Assembly: GCA_028554755.1 (NCBI GenBank)
Contig: JAPTOF010000003.1
Coordinates: 4,320,501-4,384,500, forward strand
DNA: 64,000 bases
Direction: 5' to 3'
Origin: Cordia subcordata
Lineage: Eukaryota; Streptophyta; Magnoliopsida; Boraginales; Cordiaceae
Shown here: positions 10,414-20,960 of the stretch, piece by piece
Numbering within the stretch: position 1 is the first letter of the stretch
How the letters are laid out: every line of letters begins with the position of its first letter
Notes under the pieces: model-generated
Databases searched by the model: none
The model's input: only the letters and a program-made list of their open reading frames with translations
What the model was told of the DNA's origin: nothing
Position numbers and translations under genes: made by a program

Positions 10414-11683
10414 GTGATACAGGATCATGATATAAGGTCTTGTTGTTATTCTCGAGTTTAAATTTATTGGGTGTACAAATTGTATGAATGAAAAATAATA
10501 TTTGATCTTACCAATGACAGTTTAAACATAGCGTCACTGACAAATAACAAATCAAAAGTTAGAAAAACATAAATAAATTAATGGGTTAATTAAAATAAGA
10601 AATATAATTACAATGAAATTGAACTAGATAACGTTTCAAATAAAAAAGCGGTATTGAAATAAAATTGAAGATTCTGAAAAAAATAAATAAATTGAAGAGT
10701 CTCACAAAATAGGAAAATAATTAGAAGAGGAGGTCTTAGGCTTTCAGACCGCTCGATGTTGGACCTATTCCTTATTTCTTTTTCATTTATTTAGTGTAAA
10801 TCTGGTATATAGGATTGTGAATTATGGTGTACAAAATTTTAGAACTCCTTAAACTCAAAAATCACCCACAAAAAAGGTAAAATTCTCGCTCTAGGATCAT
10901 TATTGATAGGCTAGTCTGATATAGACATCAACCCTTTAAGTTGAATGAAATGTAATGATTTCATAGATTGATAATTTTACTTCCTTATAAGTGTTCTTAT
11001 GTTCAAAGAGTTTTCCTTTCTAATAAACTACTCTTTTAGGTTGAGTTTTTCCTTCAGTCTTAAGTTCGAAAAATAGATTCTCTCTTACTTTCAATTATAT
11101 AAAATATTTGGATTTTAAAATAACGGATCCAAATTAATATAATGTCGTCTAAAGGGTGATTATTCCTTTTATGTATTAGAGAGAATAAAAATAGGAGAGA
11201 ATCCTTTATGTGAGTTCAACTCCAATAAAAATACAATGTAAAAACTTAAATCCAAAAGAAGAGTCCTAGATTACAAAAACTGTTTGAACTTAAGAGTCAC
11301 TTATAAAAAAGTGAAATTTCCAATGTAAAAAATTATTACAATGTTTGTACCAATTAATTCGTAATTCATGGAAAGATTTAGGAGGCTAATTGGTAAAAAC
11401 AAAAAGGTCAAGGTCTTGATTAGATGTAATTGAAAACATTTGTCTTGACTAGTCGTTATAATGCATTAGATTAATGTAAATGATACATCGTGCAATAAAA
11501 AACACCATTTTTCTCCTAGCACATTGAATATGTAACCATTCTTTCTAGCACAATCGACTACTCGAACATAAGTAGTTTGATTGTTTCTAAACATTACCAT
11601 GGATCTGTTTGTTTGCTCGAAGATAACAGGTTTAGTAAAATATTTTAAAATTTAAAAATAAAATATTTTTTTAGTGTTTAGTT
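10414..11683. other. Noncoding AT-rich stretch; R1 repeat piece at 11335-11600
   Basis: No gene is seen. About 11335-11600 matches the R1 repeat that fills 19.85-20.96 kb (landmarks CCAATTAATTCGTAATTCATGG, abbreviated, and TAATGTAAATGATACATCGT). 11600-11688 matches R2 (TTTAGTTGTTAT), the target of the copia insertion that follows. Confidence 0.5.
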
Positions 11684-11688
11684 GTTAT

Positions 11689-11695
11689 TGATAGA

Positions 11696-11726
<31 letters not shown>

Positions 11727-11882
11727 TTAAGTGTATTCCATTGTCTTCACTAAATCAGAGTACAAGTACAAAGCTTTTATAATGAGACTTAGTTACACTT
11801 CTTAACAACTTGCCGAGCTGGACAAGTTAATGGAAATGCCACTCACGTGCTATTTTATGCTTAAGCGAACCTACTGTTGTTA
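11689..11882 (-). repeat. 3' LTR of the copia element
   Basis: 194 bp partner of 17151-17345, with a (GA)n tract at 11701-11725. The terminal dinucleotide next to the polypurine tract is mutated (TA). Confidence 0.9.
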
Positions 11883-12618
11883 GCCCCGCTCAAGTTGAGC
11901 CGGCTTTTGCTGAAGGGGAAGCTTGTTTCTTAGGTAAATAAGAGCTCGTTTGGATTAGTTTTTTTTTAAAGTGTTTTTTTTTAAGAGCTTTAAGCAGTAG
12001 TAAAAGCTGTTTTGTATTTGGATCCATCCTGTGAAAAGTACTTTTTAAACTAAAACAGTCACTTGGATAAAAAATTATAAAAAAACACTTTTTTCAAATA
12101 AATTACCAAAAAGGACATGCAGAGCACTTTTTAATAATTGACATTTGAATAAGAAAGTAATTATCATTTATCATAAAAAAAATACATGAATTGCACTTTT
12201 TTTAATTTTCTTTATCTTATTACATATATTTGATATTTAATTTTGGAAAAATAATTCTTATTATAAATTTGAATACTTTGCTTAAAAAATGAACTTAAAT
12301 AGGAACACATGAAAAAAAAATCATGTTCTCGAATTGATATTAGCAAAAATTATTAGATTTCTTACAAAATACAAAATATCTTTGGATTGTTTTAATTTTA
12401 AGAGAAGAAGAAGAAAGAGAAAAGAAGCAAAAGATAAAAAAGAAATTATCAATAACATTAGCAAGCTTCTATTTTTTTTTTTAATCAAAAACTATCTTCA
12501 TTAAGCACAGATCATACAAACAACTTTCCTAAGCTTTACACAAACATTAACCAAAACCAACGATTGGTTTGGATATACCCAAACATTAACAAACATTAAC
12601 CCTCATTATTGTCTCTTT

Positions 12619-12736
12619 TTTGGCTGCAATAAGGTGTCCTTCCAGTTTTGTGCAATTGCTGCAACACCAACTTTGAATTTCTCCCTATTAAATGCTGCAT
12701 CAAGATTAATTTTTAAAGTATCTTGTTGTGGCACTG
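12619..12736 (-). pseudogene. RNase H-like fragment inside the nested TIR element
   Basis: The minus strand decodes WTVPQQDTLKINLDAAFN followed by KVGVAAIAQNWKDTLL. This matches the start of the plant RNase H-like family (W..P..G..KLNxDAAF......G.GAVIRD), found at LINE 3' ends and in many small plant genes. Only about 40 residues are visible. It may be a gene piece picked up by the transposon or the trace of a LINE that landed there. Confidence 0.55.
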
Positions 12737-13403
12737 TCCACCTATCCATCTATTCCCCTCTCCATTTCCTTTGCTTTCTTCTGATCCTGAAATAAAGCAT
12801 GGAAAAATATTGAATAAGAATGTCTGTTGTAACCCACCAATTTACAAATTCACAGATTTTGCAATCCACCAAGAACAAGATCTACTGTATATTTCCCAGA
12901 CACGTCTTACGAGTTAAAGAATGATAAACACAACAAAAATATAGTGTATAATAAAATGTTTCAAGAAACATGTATTGCCTTAAAAATATTAAACCATCTT
13001 TTTAAAGCTCACTTTTGAACTTCTGATGAGTCAAATAGTTAATTGAAATGGCTCCAACGGAAACAACCCATCTTGAAATTATGGAATCAAACTTTCTGTA
13101 AACACTCTGCCAATAACAACTTAAAACCTTATCCAATATCAACTGCAATAACATGCAACCAATGAAGAAACAATTGATGCTGATTTTAACATTTAGTCTA
13201 GTAATAATTCACAAGTTCTGTCACTTGAAGCTTTTCCTTGAAATCTGTCAAGAAAATAATCAAACTAAATTCCCACAAATTCTTTAGGTTGATCAATTTC
13301 TTCTCACCCGTCCATGAATACACTAAAAACAAAACAACCCACATATCCTCAAGACCTATGCACCATTCTCCACAAACAAAGGCACTAGCGCAAACCCCTC
13401 TCA

Positions 13404-13406
13404 CTC

Positions 13407-13455
<49 letters not shown>

Positions 13456-13456
13456 T
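13404..13456. repeat. (GT)n(AT)n(AC)n microsatellite
   Basis: A run of GT, then AT, then AC dinucleotides. It generates spurious open frames on both strands. Confidence 0.9.
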
Positions 13457-14134
13457 AAGACAATAATATACGAAAAATACAAAAAAGAATTAACAGATAA
13501 ATCTAAGAGAGAGAGAAAAACAAAATAAGATTTACAAAAACTTACTTGGAAATCTTGAAGCCCCGGTGGAGATCTGCTTTAGAGAACAAGTAGAAAGAGA
13601 AAAAGAAGAGGAAGCCGAGTGAGGTGAATGAGGAGAGAGATATGCTTTGTTTTTGGGGTAAAAAGGTAAGTAGATTTTGTCAGTGCACTTTTAAAGATCT
13701 TCTCCCTCGGCTACCGCAACAACTTAATTTAAGAAGCTCCAATTTTTAGCTTCTATAAAAAGCACCAAATGAGCTTTTTTTGCAGCTTCAGCTTTTATTT
13801 GAAAAGCCAATCCAAACACTTACAAAAGTATAAAAAGTACTTTTTTGATAAAAAAAAGTGCTTTTTTTTCAAAATAAGCTAATCCAAATGCGGCCTAAAT
13901 CGTGTAGTAGAAAGCGCTTAGTGAATAGATTTGCTAACTGAATTGCAATGTTAATGTGATTAACTTAAAGCTGCTTTGAGGCAATCATCTCTCAAACAAA
14001 GTGGTAATCGGATCAATCTGTTTGGTGTGGTTGTGATGCACTGGATTCATAAAGAGAGCAATAGGAGATGAATTATCATACCATAGTTGTGGAGAGATGA
14101 CTGGACTATGAAGATCCTTGAGAAGAAATGTAAA

Positions 14135-14467
14135 CTACTTGATTTTTGCAGCTGTAGTTGCCATACTTCTGTATTCTGCCTTTGCAGAAATCTTTGCAAC
14201 CGTTGCTTGTCTTTTTAAGCACCAAGAAAGAAGATTAGTGCCCAAAAAAGTACAGTAGCCTGAAACAGATCTGCTGGTTTCTAAGTTGGCACCACAGTCT
14301 GAATCAGAGAAAGCTGAGAGATGTGGAGGACTTGGTTTGAATAAAATATCCTGATTAATGGTGCCTTGAATGTATCTAAGTACTCTTTTAAGGTTAAAGA
14401 AGGCAACTTGACTGGGATTATGCATATGTTGACACAGTGTGTTGACTATGTATGGAATATCAGGCAT
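14135..14467 (-). pseudogene. copia RNase H fragment
   Basis: Encodes DIPYIVNTLCQHMHNPSQ, VLRYIQGTINQDILF, AFSDSDCGANLETSRSVSGY and SWCLKRQATVAKISAKAEYR, the standard order of a copia RNase H domain. It is separated from the RT piece by a short broken stretch (14468-14598). Confidence 0.85.
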
Positions 14468-14598
14468 TCAGGCCTTGTAAAGGTCAAATATTGTAGAGCT
14501 CCTACTAGGCTTCTGAACTCAGTAGCTGATGAACATGGGGTGCTAGAATCTGGAGACTTAAGAGCAGGATAAGGTGCTGTAGGTGTTGGTGAAGGTTT

Positions 14599-15353
14599 TC
14601 AATGCATCATACCAACTCTATTGAGAATATCTCGAGCATACTTGGTTTGATGTAAAAGCAAACCTCCATCTTTATGAGCTACCTCTATCCCTAGAAAATA
14701 GTGCAGATTTCCTAAATCTTTAATGGCAAACTTTGTGCTCATAAGGTCTATCAATTGCGTAATATGCTTTGAAGAGGATCTTGTGATGACAATGTCATCT
14801 ACATAAACTAAAAGGACTGTAAATGGTTTGACAGCTTGTTGCACAAACAATGATGTATCAGCTTAACTACAGTGAAAGCCATGTTGACAATTGATATCAG
14901 GCCCTAAGGATCTGTTTTAGGCCATATAGGGACTTTTGTAACTTGCATACTAACTGTGGTTGAGAGAAGACTTCAAATCCCTGAGGCTGCTACACATAAA
15001 CATCTTCTTGTAAAGATCTATGAAGAAATGCATTGCTAACATCTAGTTGCTTTAAGGTCCAATGGTGATGCAAAGCAAGAGAGATAACCAATCAAATGGT
15101 TTGAGTCTTCACTAATGGACTGATGGTCTCAGAATAATCCAAACCATATGACTGATGGAAGCCTTTGACCACAAGCCTAGACTTATATCTTGCCACTGAT
15201 CCATCTACTTTTCTCTTTATCTTATATACCTATTTGCATCCTATAGGCTACCTGTTTGAATGTAAAAGAACTAAAGTCCAAGTCTTTTGTGCTTGCAGAG
15301 CTCTAAACTCCTCTTCCATAGCCTTTTGCCGGTGATAATTCTTGGCTGCCTCC
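14599..15353 (-). pseudogene. copia reverse transcriptase fragment
   Basis: Minus-strand pieces include NYHRQKAMEEEFRALQAQKTW (about 15345-15280, one residue shortened here as needed), and at 14850-14599 VKPFTVLLVYVDDIVITRSS with the YVDD catalytic box, then FAIKDLGNLHYFLGIEVAH. The stretch between them has several frame changes. Reverse transcriptase would copy element RNA into DNA. It is broken. Confidence 0.8.
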
Positions 15354-16490
15354 TTATAAGATGTTGGTTCTAAAGATGGAGGAGTATAGGACAGTGTTGA
15401 CATTGTATCTTGGATTTGGCCTAAGTGATCCAGTTCTTGATCTAGTGACCATAGGATGAGTAGATTGCACTGGCATACCAGGCACATGTATAGGATTTAG
15501 TAAAGAAGGCTGCTGAGTTTGCACTAAAGTAGAGGAAGATGGAGCTCCATTGTCTGGGAGATTTGGAAGAGAGGAATGGGATGATGATGGCGTGTCTGAC
15601 ACTGATGGAGAACCAATACTAGGAGCCATAGATACAGAACTGTTCTGTGAATGTGTATGAGGAGCTAGAGGAAAAATAAATGAGTCCAGAACTGCAGTAG
15701 ACTTTGTAGGTGTTGTAGAGTAAGGAAAGATATGCTCTATGAATTTTACATGTCTGGATGTGTATATGTGGCTGGTTGTAAGATCCATGCATTTGTAGCC
15801 TTTAGAAGATGGAGAATAGCCCAAGAATAGGCAGGGTGTTGACCTTGGTTCTAGCTCATTTGAAGCATAAGGCTTGAGCCAAGGATAGCACATACAACCA
15901 AAAGGCTTGTGACCTTTTTTTGCATTCAAATGGTGATTTGCCTTTAGAATAGGTTTAGGTAGCCTATTGATTAAGAAAGTGGCAGTGGAGAGAGCTTCCA
16001 TCTAGTAGGAGGAAGGAAGATGAGATTGATGCATTAGTGCAATCACAGTTTCAATTAGATGCATGTGTTTTCTCTCCACTCCACTAGTTTGCTGTGGAGT
16101 ATGAGGGCAAGATCTCTGGTGCAGTGTGCCTTTGGTTTGAAGATAAGATGCAAATTTGTGATTAACATACTCACTGCCATTATCCGTTCTTAGTGTTTGA
16201 ATTGTGCAATGAAAATGTGTTCGGACCATAGTTTGAAAGGTAACGTAAGCATTGAACACTGCAGATTTATCTTTAAGAGGATATAACCATGTTAACCTTG
16301 TACAATCATCTACAAAGAGTAGATAGTATTTAAAATTCATGAAAGATAACACTGGAGTTGGCCTCCATACATCACTATGAATTAGTTCAAAAGGTTTTGC
16401 AGCAATAGAATGATCAATTGGAAAGGAAAGTCTATGAGACTTTGCAACACAACATGATTCACAGTGTTCATTGAGAAGAGAAGGAGAACA
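15354..16490 (-). pseudogene. copia integrase core and start of reverse transcriptase region
   Basis: Minus-strand reading gives the end of the GAG-pre-integrase domain (SCCVAKSHRLSFP, ending near the conserved HSDVW), then the integrase core: LLFVDDCTRLTWLYPLKDKS, TLRTDNGSEYVNHKF and PHTPQQTSGVERKH, carrying the D-D-E catalytic residues. It continues into the C-terminal CMCYPWLKPYASNELEPRS and CLFLGYSPSSKGYKC. A nonsense codon at about 16000 separates SSY from MEALSTATFLINRLPKP, where an unbroken protein would have Trp or another residue. The integrase would insert the element's cDNA. It is non-functional here. Confidence 0.85.
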
Positions 16491-16704
16491 AAGCTAAGTT
16501 CTTGTCTAATTCCAGGAGGTTCATCAATGGCAGCTAGTGTATCAACAATGGTCTTGAATTTGTTGTCTTAATTGATAGATGTGAGATCTCGAGGTTAAAC
16601 TGAAACTCTGCTCCAAAGCAGACCAAATTTCTGGAGTGGTCTTAAGCCTCATTACTTTCCACTTGACAAAACCACAGTTGTTAATGAACCACTGAGGCAA
16701 TATT

Positions 16705-17022
16705 TCATATTCTTAACAATTGCTTTCCACTTGATAAAATAGGGATTCGACACAAGATTGCCATTGTAATATCTGCAATAACGTGATGAAGCAGATCATT
16801 TGCATCTAAGATACTTTCAACACGCGAACGCCACACAAGAGAGTTGTTATTATCCAGTTTAAATTGACCAAGAGAATTAAGATTCTGAAGAATGAACTTG
16901 AAACCAATAGGTAATTCAACAACTTCAAGCGCCATAGCAAAGAGAGAAGCAATGCCGAAGCTGGAAATGCGGAAAAAGAAGATGAAAACTCTGTTGCAAT
17001 CACAATTGCAGCAAAAATTCAC
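16705..17022 (-). pseudogene. copia gag N-terminal fragment
   Basis: The minus strand encodes VELPIGFKF, then NLNSLGQFKLDNNNSLVWRS and VESILDANDLLHHV, the start of a copia gag (UBN2/retrotran_gag type) protein. A methionine at about 16935 (MALEVVELP) is the likely start. The frame drifts after about residue 80. The zinc knuckle and protease expected before the integrase are absent, so an internal deletion has removed most of gag and the protease. Confidence 0.7.
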
Positions 17023-17138
17023 CGATTAGTCCTTGTGATTTTGAGATTTTTAGCTTTGCACTGCTTCGTTAATGGCGGATTTCACCATTTTTGCTTGAAT
17101 CGAGCTGGTAAGCTAACCCTAAGATCATTATCATTATG

Positions 17139-17150
17139 CTCTGATTACCA
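17139..17150 (-). other. Copia primer-binding site (initiator tRNA-Met type)
   Basis: On the minus strand it reads TGGTAATCAGAG immediately after the LTR end, one extra A compared with the usual TGGTATCAGAG complementary to initiator tRNA-Met. Confidence 0.8.
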
Positions 17151-17345
17151 TGATAGAATAGAGAGGAGAGAGAGAGAGAGAGAAATTGAGAGTGCATTCC
17201 GTTATCTTCACTAAATTAGAGTGCAAGTACAAAGCTTTTATAATGAGAGTTAGTTACACTCCTCAACTAACTTGCTGTGCTGGACAAGTGAGTGGAGATG
17301 CCACTCTCGTGCTATTTTATGCTTTAAGCTAAGCTACTGCCGTCA
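17151..17345 (-). repeat. 5' LTR of the copia element
   Basis: 195 bp, starting TGATAGAATAGAGAGG and carrying a (GA)n tract at 17161-17184. It is clearly similar to 11689-11882 but with scattered differences, so the insertion is not recent. Confidence 0.9.
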
Positions 17346-17710
17346 GTTATACTAAAAAATAAATTTTAGTGGCCAATTGTCACACCGAAAAACTTTCAAT
17401 AGAACATTTTAAAAAATCAAATTTACTATTAGAAACATAACATATTATTTAATCAAAAACAAAAAGATTATTTAAATTAAAAGAAATTTAAAACACAAAC
17501 ATTTTTTAATTGTTTAATTATTTAATTTTAAATTATAAAAATAAATATCGGAGGGCTGGGGGTGGGAGTGGGATGGGAGTAGCAGAAAGAAAGGATAACT
17601 ATGCCCCAAAAAAAGATTTCTTCTCGCTTATCTGCTGAAATATGTTCCTCTATTTCAACCTTTAAAGTTTTCTATTAATCAAAAAATATTTTTTGGTGAC
17701 TAATTTTTCA
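17346..17710. repeat. R2 repeat (right half), also at 21.0-21.2 and 46.55-47.05 kb
   Basis: Shared landmarks are TATTAGAAACATAA, TTATTTAAATTAAAA, a GGGGTGGGAGTGGGATGGG stretch and ATGTTCCTCTATTTC. The left half (before the copia) is at 11600-11688. No gene. Confidence 0.6.
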
Positions 17711-17718
17711 GTGTTTTC

Positions 17719-18764
17719 TTTGTTTTTTTTTTTCTTTTTCCCGCTCAGTAAGCAATGAACTTTATTGATAAAAATAGTTTTAGAAAGATAGTACACAATC
17801 ACCTATTCAAAATGCTATCCACCATATGGCAATCAAAGCAAATGGCCCTGTTCAAAAGATCTCTCCTGCCACTTTTGTCACTATACAATTTATATTTAAC
17901 ATCATGTCTAATATTTTTAGAGTTAACACCACATCTAAAAGAGAATATTTGTTTATTAATTTATTGTATTAACACGCTTCTTCACGTGTTGTGTGATTTA
18001 TTTAGAGCTTGCACGTGGGCAATTTAATTAAATGGGTTTATTAATTTATTATATTAACACGCTCCCACACGTGTTGTGTGATTTGTTTAGAGTTTGCACG
18101 TGGACAATTTAATTAAATGGGTGGCGGTAAAGATCGAACTTGTACCGTTTAGCTCCCAGGCTCTGATACCATCTTGACTTACCACCTCTACTAAAAGCTT
18201 AAACTTTTAGAGAGGATATTTGTTTATTAATTTATCATATTAACAATTATTCACAAAAATTTGATCATCCATGAGTGCGTTCTTGTTGTGCATCCTACTA
18301 TTCCTTTCCTTCCACACACGATACACAAAAGCACAAAAAAAAAAGTCCCCCGGCAACCACTTGAAAATTGCTCTTGCCCGATTCAGTGCCCATCCAATGG
18401 TTAAAATCATCCAAATTCTTCACCCTTTTCAGACCTTTAACCATCTTCCAGCCTCTGTCCCAAATCCTCTTGGTGAAGGGGCAGTCGTAAAAATGGTGGC
18501 TTGAATCCTCAATACTACCATGGCAAAATTCACAGCAAGGATTAATATGCAGCCCCCAGCTAATCAAACGATATTTAGTTGGAGGTGGCCAAATTACAGT
18601 ATCATGGATACTATTTTCAACTCTCTTGATGGAATTGCTCCTGAAATCTCAAAGGAAGATTCTATTTCATGGAAGAACTCTATTGATGGAATGTTCTCTA
18701 CTGCTGCAGCTTGGGATAGCATCAGAGTCCAACATTCAACTGTTAATCGGCAACAGTCTACATG
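17719..18764 (-). mobile_element. LINE (non-LTR retrotransposon) 3' end with inverted 5' part
   Basis: The insertion is flanked by GTGTTTTC on both sides (17711-17718, 18765-18772). It splits sequence that is continuous in the related copy at 34070. The minus strand starts from a T run (poly-A tail, 17720-17735) and encodes at 18590-18298 a reverse-transcriptase zinc-binding (zf-RVT) region: WGLHINPCCEFCHGSIEDSS, HHFYDCPFTKRIWDRGW. The preceding piece of the same domain (DSISWKNSIDGMFSTAAAWD) lies on the opposite, plus strand at 18590-18764. That head-to-head arrangement is the signature of twin priming. Frameshifts are present. A TRIM-like element is nested at 17920-18247. Confidence 0.85.
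17920..18247 (-). mobile_element. TRIM-like repeat with tRNA-Met primer-site motif
   Basis: Short terminal direct repeats (TTGTTTATTAATTTAT..ATTAACA) lie at both ends, with two internal copies of an 87-bp unit containing GCACGTG. On the minus strand TGGTATCAGAGCC (18171-18159) follows the 5' terminal repeat, as in terminal-repeat retrotransposons in miniature. A neighbouring AAGTTCGATCT could instead be a Pol III B box, so a SINE origin is possible. A related element lies at 56169-56641. Confidence 0.55.
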
Positions 18765-18772
18765 GTGTTTTC

Positions 18773-19130
18773 AAACATTAAAAAATCAAAGAGATATTTT
18801 CCAAAAACATTTTTTAGCAAACAAACAGGGCCCACATCAGTAGAAGCAAGACCTCCAGTTTTCTTTGCCTCTCTGATTTATTTGGGTGTCTTTTGCTTGA
18901 CTTGTATCTAAACCATGTAGTTTGAAGTTCTTGCTCCATCACATAAATCAATACGATAGGTCGTCAATTTATTGAAAATGCCTTGTGCATTTTAAATTTA
19001 TCAAAAAGTCGAGGTCTTGATTTTAATTGACTGACTTGTCGTTACTGTAACAGGAGTGAATAAATACATCATTGTGCTCTCACCAATGAGCAATTATAAG
19101 GTGCCCAAGAAAAAATGGAGCAACAGTATA
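18773..19130 (+). promoter_or_regulatory. Orphan RLP upstream module ending at a dead start codon
   Basis: The sequence matches the DNA directly upstream of the RLP-C start: TTGAAGTTCTTGCTCC, GTCGTTACTGTAACAGG, GAATAAATACATCATTGTGC, CACCAATGAGCAATTA, then ATG at 19115 followed by GAGCAACAG (Met-Glu-Gln). No RLP coding sequence follows. The AATAAATA motif about 50 bp before the ATG is conserved among all five modules and may be the TATA element. Confidence 0.6.
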
Positions 19131-19850
19131 AGAAAAAGATTAGACACTAAAATCATTGTTTTTTTTAAAAGAATTCTAAGTGTAATTCTTTTTACTAGTA
19201 CGTAAATTATAACTTTCTTTCCTTTTGAAATCGAAGGCATTTAACTTTATTACTTGAAATTATAATATCTAAGAAATCCTGATATAAATTCTACTCTCCA
19301 AGGACAATTTCACTTTAGAACTATTTTATCTGCACTAAAACAATCAAAGCGCGTATTTTATGTGATTTATAAATCATTATAGGCAAGGAGAAGATCAAAT
19401 AGGTATGGATCTTGGTTTACTATTCATTGTAAGCAACAGTAGACTAGTATAGTGGTACACCTAACGATTGCAACCTGTAAGTTTTTAGCAACATCCACTT
19501 CTCTAAATTGTAAGAATGTCTTAAGTTGGATTATAGATTTGGGATCCTTTTAATTTCGGTTGTTATGTCCATATATATTAAAGACAGAACACTAGTAGAT
19601 CATGAATTCAATTCTTATATTAGTTAATGTCAAAGAGAGAAAACAAGAGTCTATTCTCCTTTGGATAGTTTTTTTCAACTTATTTTAGCTCTTGTAATTT
19701 CTACAACATCCCCACAACATGCATTTTTAGCCAAGGAAATTATGATTCCTAACGTAGAAATATAATGTAGAAATATAATTTTAATTTTTTTTTTTTGCTT
19801 TATGTCTATTTTATATGATTTTTGTTTTGAATTTAAGATTTAAACCATTT
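19131..19850. repeat. Duplicated noncoding segment (partner 34700-36300)
   Basis: Landmarks shared in order with the partner: TCTAAGTGTAATTC, TGTGATTTATAAATCATTATA, GAATGTCTTAAGTTGGAT, TTATATTAGTTAATGTCAAAGAGAG. The partner carries extra insertions (34425-34699 MITE; 35815-36120). No gene. Confidence 0.6.
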
Positions 19851-20960
19851 CAATGGACTACTTGACCAATTAATTTGTAATTCAAGGAAAGATCGAGGTC
19901 ACTGATGGTAGTGGACAACAACTGAATTGACTTGACTTGCCATTGTTAGTGCAATAGGTTGGCCATAATTAATACATAGTATAACGAACACAATCATTCT
20001 TTTTAGCAGAATGAATACGTAAAATTGACAATTGATAGTTATGGAGTATTAAAAAACTCTTGAAAAGAATAAAACATTATGAAATAGAAAAATGTCCTTT
20101 TAGTAGAAGACCCAACCAATTAGTTCTAAAATGGAACCTCAATTGATTTTTTAAGATGGAACCTATTAATCCATAATTCAATATAAGATCAAGGTTGTTG
20201 ATGATAATTGGCAACAATTGACTTGACTTGTCATTGTCGATGCAATATATTAATGAAAATGGTACATTGTACAATAAAAACTGCCATTCTAATTTCTTGC
20301 AGATTGAATACGTAAAAGTTGACAAATAATGAGAAACTATTACAAGGTGGAGAAACATCTTTTCAATTGGCCGCTATGAGATACCATAGCACTAGATGCA
20401 GGACTTGCAATTTTATTTGAGTTTCCAGTCTATTTGGATGCCCTTTGCTTGACTTGCGTTTACAGTATGCCATGTCATGACAAAAGGGACTGTGAGAAGG
20501 TTGGTAAAAACATGCAGTTAACTCTATTGCTGTTTAAGAAATTATTAACATTGTGAAGTGAATTTGATTTTGAGAATTTACGATGAATACATATGGGCAA
20601 AAGAAAATTTCGAATCTTGCAATGGATTTATGTGGTGTTGGTTGTACCAAATAATTAGTAATTCATTGAAAGATTGAGAAGACTAATTGCGAAAAACCAA
20701 AAGGCGAAGGTCTTTAATGGTAATTAACAACATTTGCCTTCATTTGTAGTCAATTTGTCATCAATGCAATAGATTAATGGAAATGATACGTGGCACAGTA
20801 ACGATATCATCTTTACTAGCAAATGAATGAGTAAAATTGACAATTGATTGTTATGGAGTATAGAACAACTCTTGGAAATGTCAAACCGTAATGAGATGGA
20901 AAAACATATCTTACAACAGGCTACTCAATATAACCAGTTTGGCTGTTTCTAAACCTTATT
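19850..20960. repeat. R1 repeat array
   Basis: Three to four diverged copies of a unit of about 350-400 bp. Each unit has, in order, CAATTAATT.GTAATTCA, GAAAGATCGAGG, CAACAATTGACTTGACTTG, a CAATAGATTAA phrase, GAATACGTAAAATTGACAA, GGAGTATAGAAAAACTC, and TATTTGGATGCC-TTTGCTTGACTTGC. The last phrase leads directly into the RLP upstream module in other copies, so R1 is RLP-flank DNA that spread. No gene; open frames here are chance. Confidence 0.65.

Larger units (their letters stand above)
11942..13895. mobile_element. 1.95-kb TIR element nested in the copia, TAA target duplication
   Basis: Left end GAGCTCGTTTGGATTAG and right end (reverse complement) GGCCGCATTTGGATTAG form an imperfect inverted repeat followed by T/A runs. 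TAA lies outside both ends (11939-11941, 13896-13898). Removing it rejoins a continuous copia 3' region (TTCTTAGG...CGTGTAGTAGAAAGC). A 3-bp TAA duplication and a GTTTGG end are typical of PIF/Harbinger and Tourist elements. No transposase was recognised. It carries an RNase H-like scrap (12619-12736) and a GT/AT microsatellite. Confidence 0.75.
11689..17345 (-). mobile_element. Ty1/copia LTR retrotransposon, complete ends, dead coding region
   Basis: The element runs TG...CA over 5657 bp on the minus strand. The exact 5-bp duplication GTTAT lies on both sides (11684-11688, 17346-17350). A related copy of the target without the element is visible near 21045 (TTTAGTTGTTATACTAAA). LTRs are 17151-17345 (5') and 11689-11882 (3', last base pair TA instead of CA). 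A primer-binding site TGGTAATCAGAG lies directly inside the 5' LTR and a polypurine tract GAGCGGGGC directly before the 3' LTR. gag and pol pieces are listed separately. A 1.95-kb element is nested at 11942-13895. Confidence 0.93.

Noticed and set aside
13198..13528. Frames on both strands over a GT/AT microsatellite
   Set aside because: Protein consists of HTHTHT/YIYIYI runs; artefact of the microsatellite.
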